A DNA stretch of 64,000 bases from Sepiola atlantica (lineage: Eukaryota; Mollusca; Cephalopoda; Sepiida; Sepiolidae): assembly GCA_963556195.1 (NCBI GenBank), contig OY744551.1:13009096-13073095 (forward strand). The letters are read 5' to 3'. Below, piece after piece: positions 33,120 through 45,920 of the stretch; the stretch's first letter is position 1, and the number at the start of each line of letters is the position of its first letter. A program made the translations under genes and the position numbers. The notes beneath the pieces were generated by a model, which saw nothing but the letters and a program-made list of their open reading frames with translations, had not been told where the DNA came from and searched no databases.

Positions 33120-34335
33120 TGGCACAATTTAGATTTCTTTTATTGAAACATAGGCATTTTTTTTAGATTGGAACGATATTTAACTTTGTATTTCCAAAAT
33201 CAGGGAATTTTTATTAAACATTTTTTTTTACAAAACACAAAGGATTCTATTCAGGGATTTGTTTAAATATTATTCACAACATTATCTTCTTTTTCTATTT
33301 TTTTTACAAAACAAAGAATATTTTTTAAGATTTAAACAATATTATTTAAAAAAAAAAATGTTATATTAAACATGTTTTAAGAAAAAAACAAGTATTCTAT
33401 TATAAAAAATAATTATTAGTATTTTATTCATCACAAAGTTATTTTATTGCATTAATTTTATAAAACTAGAAATTTATTTTGGAAATTTCAACAATATCAA
33501 ATTTTGTATTTTCAAAAACAAGAAATTTGTTATTAAACATTTTTTAGAAATCAAACATTCTATTCAAAGAAGGACTTCTTTTGATTTTATTCATAAAAAG
33601 TCATTTAATTTTATTAATTAAAAAATAAGGAATTATTTTGGACATTGTAACGATACTAAACGTTGTCTTTTCAAAAACAAGGATGTTTTATTAAATATTT
33701 TTTACCAAAAAATAAGATTCCATAAAAAAGAAAGACTTTATATTTTGTTAATAAAAAAGTTATTTTATTTTATTAATTTAAAAAGAAAGGTATTTTTAAA
33801 AAGTTAAACAATGAAATACAAATATTTTTTATTGAACATTATGTTTACAAAAACAATGAGTCAATTCAAATAAGTACTTGTTTATTTTATTCATAAAAAT
33901 GTTATTTTATTTTATCAATTAAAAAAATAATGGTATTATTTTTGAAAAGTTCAACAATATAAAACATTGTATTTTTAAAAAACTAGGATATTTTATTAAA
34001 TATTATGTTTAAAAAAAGGATCATTAAAAAAAGACTTTATTTCATTTTATTCAATAAAAAGTTATTTCATTGATTAAAAAAACAAGGATGTATTTTGGAA
34101 TCTTAACAATATCAAACTTTGTATTGACAAAAACATGGGATTTGTATTGGACATTTTAATACAAAAAAGGATTTAATAAAAATATATATTTTCTTATATT
34201 ATTCATTAAAATATATTTCATTATATTTAATTATATTAATTTTTCTGACAGAAAACTAGGAATCTGTTTTTAGTTTTCAACAATATTAAACATTATATTC
34301 ACAAAAAAAGAATTTTCTATATAAATAAGGAAATT
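33120..34335 (+). repeat. AT-rich degenerate tandem array, ~158-bp period, ~8 units
   Basis: A block like AACAATATCAAACTTTGTAT followed by CAAAAACAAGGATTT recurs near 33171, 33336, 33489, 33648, 33806, 33950, 34106 and 34279, each followed by TTTATTAAACATTTTT-like and [23 protein letters not shown] blocks. Old satellite-like array. Confidence 0.8.
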
Positions 34336-34339
34336 TTAT

Positions 34340-35220
34340 TTACAAAATGACACATTCCTGGTATGTAAAATCTTTTCGCCATTCACACTCATACGTATAC
34401 AATGTTCAGACTTTTTTTATTCTAGACTTTGTCTCTACGTATTACACCTACATAAACACACGCATGCGCACGTACACAGACACATGCATACATCATTCCA
34501 CCTACACGTCTTTTTTATACGTTTTAATGACCAATATTTCATAGTCGGTTCCGCATACAATAAATGTTTTATTGAATCACATATTGTCTTCGACTTGTGA
34601 CTTTGCTTTCATTAGCACATGCTTGTATTGTGAACATTCGAATATCAATATCCAGGAGTAGTGGCACTGTCCAAGCGTCGTACCGACGTTGCCAAATGTC
34701 TGCCTAAACTCTACAAATTTTATAAAACATTGTTAACAAATATATCGTTCTTTAATATAGATAACGATACGTGGAAGTACTTGCCCCTTTCCCATTCGCC
34801 GCCACTAGAATTCGATTAAATGTAGATTAGTGTTGCTATCTGACGACACCGACGAAGGATGCCAAGTGAGATTTTCGAAACCCGCTAAATCGGTCCAAAA
34901 ATATCCAGAAAACAACTAGATTATAATAATCGTGCTCTATATAAAATATTACAAATACACATAATATTCCGTGTTTTTACACACATTTATATTTTTATGT
35001 TATTTAAATTGTTATTAGTCATTTTAATGTTGTTTGTATTTAATGAAAACATTTAAAGCAACAGAACAAAGAAGAGACGTAATTCATGAACACTTAATTT
35101 TAATGTTTTTTTACAAATTATTGGCACAACGTCGAGTAAGTTATACTTTGTATGGGGCTAGAGTTGCGATTGTTGCTCATCATACACTTACACATACTTT
35201 TCTGGTAGAGGCTGAGTAGG
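34340..35220. other. No feature recognised
   Basis: AT-rich sequence with short frames only. Confidence 0.45.
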
Positions 35221-35234
35221 TGTGGTCTTACCAG

Positions 35235-35530
35235 TCAGGGATACGTCCTCGACATCAGCCGACAGTGACTTTGTTGCTGTCGGGCTGAAGTAATAGGAGG
35301 TCCACCATTCCAGGCTTTACCTTCTCTTAGTTTATTGCTAATCAACTGAAATGCCACTACCAACGAATACCGACGGGACTGCTCACTCATTTTTGTAGGC
35401 CAGATTTCGCTAATCCTAGTGCGCTTTTTGACCACACCTAACCTTGTGTCTAGCCTCCTGGGGAGGCGGTAAGTAAAAATACTTTGACCTGGTGTTTAAC
35501 CTCTTGGGGAAAAAGTAAATAAAATACACT
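35235..35530 (+). repeat. U2-headed dispersed repeat, body and tail
   Basis: TAATAGGAGGTCCACCATTC, then GAATACCGACGGGACTGC, CCTAACCTTGTGTCTAGCC and AACCTCTTGGGGAAAAAG follow the body order of the family. The head is replaced or lost. Confidence 0.7.
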
Positions 35531-36074
35531 TACAAAATTAATAAATTAATCTTTACTGTTAAAATTTCAGATATTTTGAGAAGCCATCATCATCGATTTC
35601 AGTCTGAAACCAGTATTCTTGCGTTTGGGATGTGTTATTGGTAGATGCTGGTTGGTGTTGGTGTACTCCAGAAGCGTTTCCTTTTTCCCCGCTGTACACT
35701 AACTGAAATTGCAAGGGTGAGGTGTGTGGCAAACGAAATCTCGAGATTGTGCAGACAAAAATGGGTTAGTGCTTAATCCAAAATTTTACTAACAGATCAA
35801 GCGGGAAAACCGCTAAATTGGCAACACTGCTCTTGAATTCCTAAGAATTTCCGTATACTGTTTCCCGCATTTGAATAAATAAGACAGTTATCTCTCTTAC
35901 ATTTCGTAGTGATTTTAAAAATACAATTAAAATGAGTTATTTTCCTTACATAATCAGCATCAACTTCTTCTTCTTCTTCGTTTTCTGCTTTGCGTGACTT
36001 TGAAGTGTCATTCGGTCAATACACCAGTTTCCCACTTTTTTACGCAGTCCTTTGCATTATTGTTGTACTCTGCA

Positions 36075-36525
36075 ACATTTTTCAAGCTGCACCGGTTGGG
36101 CAGCAGAGGGCAGACAAAGGGTGCTCCCCCACATTCGAAGATAGTAAGGTCAGTTTTATAACCCATTCTACTCATAGCAACTTTTGATTGCCCCATTGCC
36201 GTTCCCAGGCGGTGGAGTCAAGTTGCCTATGAACCGGGATGGGGGATTTTAGATAGAGGGATTCACATGTCAGTAATCGGGTCATTTTTCAAGCTGCACC
36301 GGTTGGGCAGTAGATATTAGACAAAGCAATGTTACATCGTATGGACCTCCTCTCCACATTCACAGATGGTTGTGCAGTTTTGTAGCTCCGCGTACTCATA
36401 GCAACTTTTTATCCCCCTAATTCCTGTTCCCAGACGGTTGAGTGTATTTCACCCAGAGCCAGGGTGCCGCTGAACCGGGAGGGAAAGCCTCAGAAATGGA
36501 GGGTTTTTATGTCAGTAGGAGGGGG
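36075..36525 (+). repeat. ~208-bp tandem duplication
   Basis: CATTTTTCAAGCTGCACCGG then TTGGGCAG at 36075 and 36283; CTCATAGCAACTTTTKATYC and GAACCGGGAKGG also recur with the same spacing. Confidence 0.88.
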
Positions 36526-36529
36526 CTAT

Positions 36530-36995
36530 TCTTTAGCCGTCTGAGATTCTTGTTCACATTACATTTAAATTTCTGCATGTTGGTACACTAATTTGAGGAA
36601 AAATCTATTAGAGTAGAAATATTCCGGCATCTGGGTACCTCTAAACCGTAGGGGTCGGATTTTGCTTAATGTTCGGTTGGTTGGGGGTATTCACGTTGAT
36701 GGCGCACACGTGCAGCATAATCTTACGAACACATTTCATTGAAGTACTTGTAAAACAAGCAGGGGAATACAACATTGCGGCGATGGGACAGGAGCTGGAG
36801 CTTAGTAGACAGTACGGGTCCTATTAAATAAGGGGTTCTTATTTAGACTCTGTCTAAAAAGGGCTAGACTAATAATTGGTTCACCAGCCAAGATGTAACA
36901 ACAATACTCCATGTATGGGCGAATAGTAGTTTTGGAGAGATATAAGACACTGGAGGCGTGAGAAGTTTTCTAGGCGGGTAGAAGATCCGACCTTC
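36530..36995 (-). pseudogene. Non-LTR retrotransposon relic
   Basis: Minus strand: SVLYLSKTTIRPYMEYCCY, ILAGEPIISLALF and a broken downstream part. The counterpart at 47370-47800 lies in intron 3 of copy 2. Just past the polyadenylation signal of copy 2. Confidence 0.7.
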
Positions 36996-37206
36996 CTTGA
37001 ATGAGACATATGAATTCGCATGGGTTATCGCATTCGACATCGAACATTCGCTATTTCGAAAAGATGCACATGAAGAAGTTCGAGGGTTACATCGGCTGAA
37101 ACGTCGTGTAAATAACACCCAAGTTAAGAATCATTGTCTAAATAATCCAAATAAAATAAATCTTGTAAAATATAATAAAAAAAACGAATATGTTGGACAA
37201 CATTTT

Positions 37207-37212
37207 TTTATT
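37207..37212 (-). other. Polyadenylation signal, S-crystallin copy 2
   Basis: AATAAA on the minus strand 115 nt beyond the TAG, in a 3' UTR similar to that of copy 1. Confidence 0.75.
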
Positions 37213-37326
37213 CAATTAAAAAAATATTCGAGACAATATTTAGTATAAATGTCAATCGCAGAATCCATTATTAGTATTTCAAAATTTTCAGTAGAATGTC
37301 TTGACGTGGGATTTCCAAAACTCGGT

Positions 37327-37491
37327 CTACCAGTTGGTGTTGCAACGACTCTTCAGGTAAGAAGAAATCTTGGGGTGTCCGGCAACACGGGTCCTCAGAG
37401 CCATCATTTTGGGGTAGCTGCTGAACATGGACTGGTTCTCCATGTAGGGGTTCTCCAGGCAGGCGTGGCACATCATGTCACACCACATCAT
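37327..37491 (-). CDS. S-crystallin copy 2, exon 6 and stop
   Basis: Acceptor CTGTAG, 165 nt including TAG; L248M, S256A and S269C against copy 1. The acceptor and first codons lie inside a 72-bp direct repeat, so a second acceptor exists 72 bp upstream. Using that one would bring a stop codon in after six codons. Confidence 0.94.
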   Translation of the reverse strand: MMWCDMMCHACLENPYMENQSMFSSYPKMMALRTRVAGHPKISSYLKSRCNTNW

Positions 37492-40400
37492 CTACAGAGA
37501 GAAATACATAATTACTAGTTATATACGTTAATTTAATTGTTATTAACTACATAACCACATCATCTACAGAGAGAAATACATAATTACTAGTTATATACGT
37601 TAATTTAATTGTTATTAACTACATAAACACTTACCTATTTATTATTATACGAAATTTGCGTTAATCAACGTTTGTTTTCTTAAGCCTTTTTCCTATGTAA
37701 TTGAATCACACAAAATACATGCTAAAATATACCTTGGCAATCCATGTATTTTCCTCGGCACCCTCGCACTATACGTTGATTCAAACACGCTCTAATATGT
37801 ATTACTATCTATGTTAACATTTAAAGAAAGCGTTACTCTCTTTTCAAGGTAATTTACTTCACGTGTTAGTCTACACCGTAATGACGTATGTAAATTAGAT
37901 ACCAAAATAATGGCCCATCATGCCGCACCACATGATCTACAAAAGGACACACATAACAAGAATGGATATACATTAGTATGTCAGCAATTACGTAATACCC
38001 ATGTAATTAACACTTATTTAACGCGTTTTGACTCGTTCTTTAATTATATCGTCCTTATTTACAAATATTTAATATATAAACTGGCATTAACACGCATGAC
38101 AGAGGCAGTACTATTTAAATGATGTATGGATTTTTAATTTAAAGTTTAACAATGGTTGTATACAGTTAAAATATTGGATGCTCATTGATCATTTTAGCTG
38201 CCCACGTGTTAAGAATGTATTATTCTCTACACAAATGATTACTATTGTCACTGTTGTATCTTCAGTCTATAAACAAATGCTACGCACGTGTTGCAGGTGA
38301 GAGAAATAACGAAACAATTTGTTATTCTATAGCAGTTAATGTTTATTTACAGGAGACTTATTTGGTTTGGACACATTGACAGAATATGAGACAATGTAAC
38401 GGATGGGGCCACAAGTTGTCTATCTACACTGTCTAAGAAGGTGGAGGTCATAAATCAAGTGCTTCCGTTTTCCGGTTTGCTCACACTTTTCTGATCAGGA
38501 ATTCGTAGGAGATGTCAACCGGCGACTTGTGTCTAGCTCGATGGGGTTCTCCCTTTCTGAGGTATTTAAGACAGCCACGGTTCACTGAGATTGGTTTTAA
38601 ACTAGTGGATTTTATTGGTGTAGTCTTGTGTTTTGTTCGACAGTTTTCTTTCTAGCTTCGAATTAAACCAGGCGAAGACCGAATCCGGTTGAGACAGGAC
38701 CCAAAGTTATCATTGTGAAGTGGTCCAACAGTAAAAAGAAGTTAAGTCGAGGTTGGGTTAAGATAACAAGTGTATTAACATAAAAGGTACAAAGGTAAGG
38801 AAACTGACTGGCGCTCAGCTATACAGTTGCAATACTGTCCTGTTTCTCCCTGGTGATTGTCTACTCGCACTATTTATAGTGAGAACAAGTGTAGTTTCTC
38901 TTCTATTAGAACGGCCGGTGTAACAGTTATTGACGACCAGCTACCAAAACTAGACTTTTACGGATGTGGAGTGTTGTGGAGAAAGTTAAAACTTGAACAC
39001 AATGAGTTCAGAAAAGAACAGCTGACTCAACGGGCGAGTAATGCATCATGAGACGTTACCCTGGATCAGTTACTCAACGCCCTTGGACTCAAACATGGCG
39101 GATTGGCAGATAATCATCACCACCACAGTCATCAGACGCGGAATCCATTTGAGGCATAAATCCAAATTACTTGGCGACCAGATCTTATGTAACACCGCGT
39201 TTTGTGGAATCCATTATGTTCTTCACAAGTTATATTTATTGTCCATGTCATATTAGTGTTCTATTGACAAATACGACACGTGTATCGCAAATGCAAGCTA
39301 GAAGAAAACATTCGCAAATAATCTCATATTCATTTAGTTATAAATAAAATACAACTATGTTATACATAAAGAGGTAAAAAAGAAATGAATCCTAAAAAAT
39401 CCCAAAGTTGCCCTGAAAACACAAAAATGTACGAGGTTTTAGAAAAGTGAAATAAAAATGGGCGAATTCGCGGAAATGCCAAATAACTTAAAGAGTCTCA
39501 ACGGTGGCGACGCACCACTTGGAAACAAATAGAAACAAAGCCGGTTTGTTATTTGACCATTATCCGAGTGTCGATTGACTCCAGCAGCAAGATATTTTAA
39601 CAGGTAAAGCAGTTAGGGTTTCAAAAGTAGTCTAAACAGATGATCCCAGAACAGATCTGCGCGCGCTTTGAAAGTCGCGCCAGTAAGAGAGAGACATTTT
39701 TAAATTTTCGACCAGGTGCAGGACAAGTGTACAAATTCTCGCGACAGTAGCGTCATCTACGTTAAAACTTAATATATCCGAGGTGCATGACTCTGATGAA
39801 AGACTTATGTTAATTGTTTTCGGTTTGTTTTTGTTTAAATATGTCTATACATGTAATATTTCCTAGCACAAATAAATTAAAGTAACGTTTGCATAAATCA
39901 ATTATTCAATTTTTACTAGCTCTAAATTTAGTCGTATACGTGACTTAAAAAAAATAAAATATTGGTATATTTCAATTTAAATAGCTAATTTTGGCCATTG
40001 ATCAATTTTATTCTTGAAACTAAATAGATAAAAGTAATAACTTATGATGTATTTTTACCTACATATTTTAACTTATTTAATATCGGTATAACGCGAATCG
40101 ATTTGTCTATAACCGGATCATGTATTTATTCTTTCCTACTACAAATTATTATTCGAACCTAAATGAAATCGAAAACATACATGTTGTGTTTTAGCTTAGT
40201 GATGGGTGTATAAGCCGTCATACACACGTGTCGTTGTTTTGAACACGGGTTCTTTTCGTTTGCTGATAACTCACTCGAACGCCGATGGTTATAAAAAAGA
40301 TTTATTTGAAAAGACAGTCACAGAAAAACATCAAATGACGAAACTTAAACGAGAGAGCAACACAAAAAAGAGAAACGGTGAAAGAGAGAGAGAGAGAGGG

Positions 40401-43400
40401 AGAGAGAGAAAGGAAGAGACAGGTAGATAGATAGAGAGACGTATAGCGACACTGTGCGTGTTTACGTCAATTAGGAACAGCAACAAGACGCGCTCTTTTT
40501 CCTAAAATTCTAACTAGCTAAGAGAGAGAGAGAGAGAGATTTCTCGGCTGTGAGTCACGTGATTTCGCCGACTTCAATCTGAAGACCCTTGGCCTTTAAA
40601 AGTGTCACTCAAACTCGTCCATTCAAATATATAACACAGAATTCAAGAAATAATTTAGATTTTATAAAATAATCGGAAAAAACAGAAAAGTTTCACACCT
40701 AATTTAAGTAATCTTACCTTGATAACCTCGTAATTTAGGGTAATTATAAATAATAACTTGTAAATAAATGGATGAACTATCAAGAGAAACGTTTAACAGA
40801 TTTATTAAAACTGAACACAGAATGAATTAACGAGTTAATTGGCCGCTGGACGCGATTGATATATTCACAGTCTGACGCCGTGGTCTTTGTTTTCTTCTCC
40901 CCAGCAGACGACACTTTACCAAGCGCGATAACTCTTAACTCCCGAAATGGTTCAAGGGAGGTGATTCCGTTTTCGTTAGGTGTCCTAACACTTACGAAGA
41001 TTAACACCAATATATAATTCGGCTAAAGTTTATCCTTAGAATCCTTATTCCACTACTGATCAAAACCCATTATGCAATTTTTATTCTAGAAATGTCTAAA
41101 ATGTGAGACTCTAGTTTAAGTGGTTTTCAAATGCAGGAAATCTTACTTAATCGATATATAATAGCGATGGATGGAATTTAATGAAAATCTGAAATATTTG
41201 GATTTTCTAATTAGACGATGTGCTCATATTATCCACCTTAATCACCCTTTAAAATACTCCGAAGAAAATGAAATTTGGGGAATATTTATTAATTGATGTA
41301 TGACACCTGTTGCTAAATTTTCTGATATCTTAATTTTAAAAAAGTATGGCTTGGTTTGGTTGTTTTGTTTTACGGCATATCAACCCTTTTTGGGTTATTA
41401 TATGCCGAATCTGGTCATTATAGTAAAAGTTTTTATGCTTCAAGTTCTAAAAATAAAATAAAAAAGGGGAGGGAGAAAGGGAGAGGGGCTGTTGTTTTTG
41501 TTTTTGGTTTTGTAGAACATAATTAAGTTTTACAAAAAAAAAAAAAAAAAAAAAAACGTCAATGTAGGTGAATTTCGTCTCAGGGAGCCACAGGGCAGCC
41601 TGATCTGGTATCACCAGTAAAAAAGTATGACATTCTCTATTTGTATGAAACTAAATTAAACTTCATATAGCCAACATTATGTATTCACGGCTAGCAGTTG
41701 TGTTCAAATATTAAAATAGATCGGTAAATTAGTTTCGGAATTAATCCTATACACAGGAACATATACATATATACACATACCTAGCTTTATATAAATAGAG
41801 ATTAGTCAAACAGAATGAAAAGATTACCTGGTCACCCATGAAGAATTTGTTTCCACCATCGCGCATGCTGAGGGTCCTCTCCATGAAAGGCATGATACGG
41901 TTGAAGGTGTTCATGTACCTCCATTGCAGGTAGTTCTGGAATAACAGAAATACAATTATTTGATTATGTATATATTAGTTAGGTTAGACTATGTGCATAC
42001 CTCTGAGAGATCCCCACCCACCCACAATATGATTGAAAAAAATTCCTGTTGAAGGTTTTTATGTATCTCCCTTGGAGGTAATTCTGTAATATCAGAAATA
42101 CTTATATTTTGAAATGAATATGTATAGGAGATCACACGTTGAATGGAAAAATAAATGTATATACGTACATAAATGTGCTTATATACATGTTATATACATT
42201 ATAAGAATAATTAAAAAATGTTAGTATAATAACGGACAATCATGTATGTCTTTCTCTTCCTCTTGCCCGACAAAAAGAGATGCATTACGCTTGAATCGAT
42301 TACCCCTTTTTCATTCCGTTTAGCGAAAAATAATGTCATGCTGTTCCTTTTCTCAGTTTTTGTAACAACCATTATACTGTCATGTGAGGAACGTAAAGTT
42401 GTTACAACGATATACAAATTCCGAGACAGATTTGATCCTTTGGCAGTTTTTCAGCTTAATGTCTCCTTCATTGTAGCTAATGAAGTATGTTTGACCGCAT
42501 TAATATAGAGGTCAGTTTCACGGGGAGCTTCTTCGATTACGATTTCAATCAAAAATATTTGCTTTTGAATAAATTTTGTTGGCTGGTCGGCAAATTGCTA
42601 CGTTTTGCGGTGAATACAACTGTATAAAAAAGTAATCATCAAACGTGTACTGTACGATTATCATTAATTCCTTTACTATGTCACATCAGATAAGAAATTG
42701 CTTGTTCCCAATGATTTCTACTAGTCACTCAAACCTGAATGTGCTTCCAGGTGTCTAAACATACTGTTGCGGACGTGATTAGCCATGACCTAATTTTATT
42801 TTACAAACGTGTAACCGCTTATCAAGGCACAAACCCTACTCGAGGATAAGGGTTATTGAATTTTACAGGCGGACGGTGAATCACTGATGGGGTTAGTAAC
42901 AATGGTGGAAATTGGTCAGAAATTGATTATTTAAGATGACGACTCAACAAGAATTGGTTTACATAATACTTGAAAGCGGATATGTTCTAGTGAGTCAGGA
43001 AGCAGCTTCGTGGTATTGTGTTTTACACACGGACAGTTCTTGTAAATAAACTTTTCTCACGGAGGTTCTTCTCAGTTTTAGGCACACAAGAGTAGAGAGG
43101 GAAATTATTGACAGTGGTTGTTGGCAGACGGATTTTTGTTGTGAATGTTTTAGAGCTTAGTCGAGCACCTGTCATGACAATAACGATGAAGTAGAGAAAA
43201 GCAAGCAATGTCTCTTTTGTGAGAAAGAGGCTTAATGGAAGATAAGAGGTCATCACAGATAAGATTTTGAAGTCGGTTTTGTACCCTGTTACAGCCGGAA
43301 AAGGTACTCTTAGCTGCACCTCCACAGATGTGGAAACAATACTCCACTTTAGGGCGTATTTAACTCTTTTATAATCATAGCATTACGTTATGAGTGAGAT

Positions 43401-45441
43401 CATTTCTAGAGCGGTAGAATCATTCAACCATTTTTCCAGCAACCTTGGCAACGTAAGTGTTCCATTTAAGGTCTGGAGTAAATGTCAGTCCCAGAAGCTT
43501 ATCAACGCGGGGGGCTTCCTCCAAAATTAAGCCATTTATTTCAATTGGAACAAAGTGAAGATCAGAGCGTTAGTTATAAAATGAGAAAATCTTGGTTTTT
43601 AGACGTATTAAAAGTCACGAGACACTCTTTCCCCCATTGCACGACGTGCTTCAGATCGGAAATTAGAGAGAATCAGAAAGATATTTATCATTAATGGTCG
43701 TCGAAGTTTTGCCATAGCTGATTGTGTCATCTGCATACATTTTGAAAGTATGTGATTTGTGAGATCATTGATGAAGCTCAGGGACAGAGTTGGGCCCAGA
43801 ATGGATCATTGAGGAACGCCAGCGTTTATACTACGAGCTTAAGACTTCTGCCCATCAACGACTTCTCTTATGAACTTAACAGAGAGAAAGGATTTAATTG
43901 TGGAGAAGACATTTTTAAAGACTCCATAGTTAGAAATATTGTGAAGTAGACCTTAGGAAAAACCCTATCAAAGGCATTTGATACGTCAAGAGATAACGCT
44001 CTAAAAATGAAGCCCCGTCAATAGATTAACTGATCCTGTGTGATATTACAGTCAGCACATCAGCTGTTGATCTTGAACGCCGAAATCTATATTGCTTGTC
44101 ACTGAGTAGGCTGTTTTTGCTTAGGTGATTGATAACTTCTTGAATTATTACAGATTCAAGAACATTACTCATGAAGCACAGGAGACTGATTGCACTGTAC
44201 TGAGTTGCAGAAGACCGATCTCTAGTACGTTTAAATACTGTGTAGACTGACAAAGTTTAGTAACGTGTTGGGAAGCATTTCCCTTTAAGCAACGATTGAA
44301 CTGCTTTGTAAAAATTGAAGGTAGTTCCGAGTGTACCTTTTTAAGCACTATGATTAGAATGCTGTCAGGGCCAGTTGCTTAGCTGGCATAAAGGTTCTTG
44401 ATAAGTTTGGCAGCATATAGATGTCGCTCAGAGTAGGTAGGCGGTCTTGATCGCACAGCGTTGAATTTGATGCAAAGTTCTTTGCAAACGGCTGGCTTTA
44501 TTGGATGCTGAGGAAATCACCTCTGGTCAATTGACAGTGGTTGTGATAGAGGCCACGCATCTTTTCAAGTCCCAGTTTGTGATTCGCTAAAACTTGTGCA
44601 AATCAAGCTTTTGCTCCGCCATAAAACGTGTAGAAACTCGAATTAGAGAAAGAACAAGTACATGCTGGAACGAGAGAAAGTATACGTATCAGCCACGTGT
44701 GACTAGCGTACTTTGCTATTCATCAAATACGGGCGTAATTAAAGCCGACATAAGGCGTTTTGGCACTCAAAAGTCTAACATAATCGGGCTATAGATATTA
44801 ATATTTGAAGCGGTGTATTCAGAGACAAGTATACCACCTAACAAAGTTCCAGTGGTAAGCACGGTATTATTAAAGATTCTACAACGTGATAAAAGTTTGT
44901 GGTAAACACGTTGTTGCATTTAATACGGTATCACAGTAGAAAGTATGTTATTTGCCTCTTCTCCAAGAGGTTAAACACATGGTCAGGTTTAGTTTTGAAA
45001 ATCCAGCACACTAGTATTAGCGCGCTCTGGCGTACAAAATAGGCATGAGAAGCCCTGTCGTCATTCCTCGTAAGGGGCAGCTCAGGCTATTAGCAATAAA
45101 CTAAACCTTTCTTGAAGAGAAGATAAAGCCTGGGAAGGCGAACCTCATAAGACTGAACAGAACCATACGGCAGTCCAACAAAGCTGGGCCAAAAGAAACC
45201 ACAACGGCCTAATCAGTCTGACTGAGTGTCGAGGATGTGTCATGGACTTTATTACGAACACACTTACTCAAGTTTAAATCATACTACGTAACACAGTTCC
45301 AGTGGTAAACACGTTATTTCTATCAACATATACTATCTATTCGTCTTATTTTGATTTCTTCACATTTTCACGGCAGAATGTTTTATGATGCTTACGTGGA
45401 AAATATTCAACAGTAGATACTATTTTCGTATATTGAATCGG

Positions 45442-45495
<54 letters not shown>

Positions 45496-45857
45496 GTACA
45501 TAGATAATAAACAACAACAAATATTTTATATTTGTCGCTCCTCGTAAAATAAGTAGAGCACTCTAAATGGTAGTACAAACACAGCAAGACGTCACTTGCT
45601 TTATATGCATCATTCCTTCTTTAATAGAAGTAGAATGCCTCGACATCAAGCCGCTTTTATATGTGTTAAATTATCATTGTTTATCGGCTATTCAAATATT
45701 GGGCGCGCGGTTAACGACGTTGGATGTAAGTTGAAAAATACTTGTAATCCAGGATTTCGAATCGTACGACCGGTAGTGAATAGTCATATCTCTATGCTGA
45801 TGAGTCCTGATTGAAAAGGGACGAAACGTATACGTACATAGATAATAAACAACAACA

Positions 45858-45920
<63 letters not shown>

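Noticed and set aside
37249..37518. Plus-strand 89-residue frame (and 11796-12215) over exon 6
   Set aside because: Antisense of S-crystallin exon 6 in both genes; the shared sequence reflects the gene duplication.
38350..39060. LTR retrotransposon or solo LTR
   Set aside because: GC-richer segment with a TATTTAAG box, but no paired repeat, TG..CA ends with target duplication, or primer-binding site could be found.
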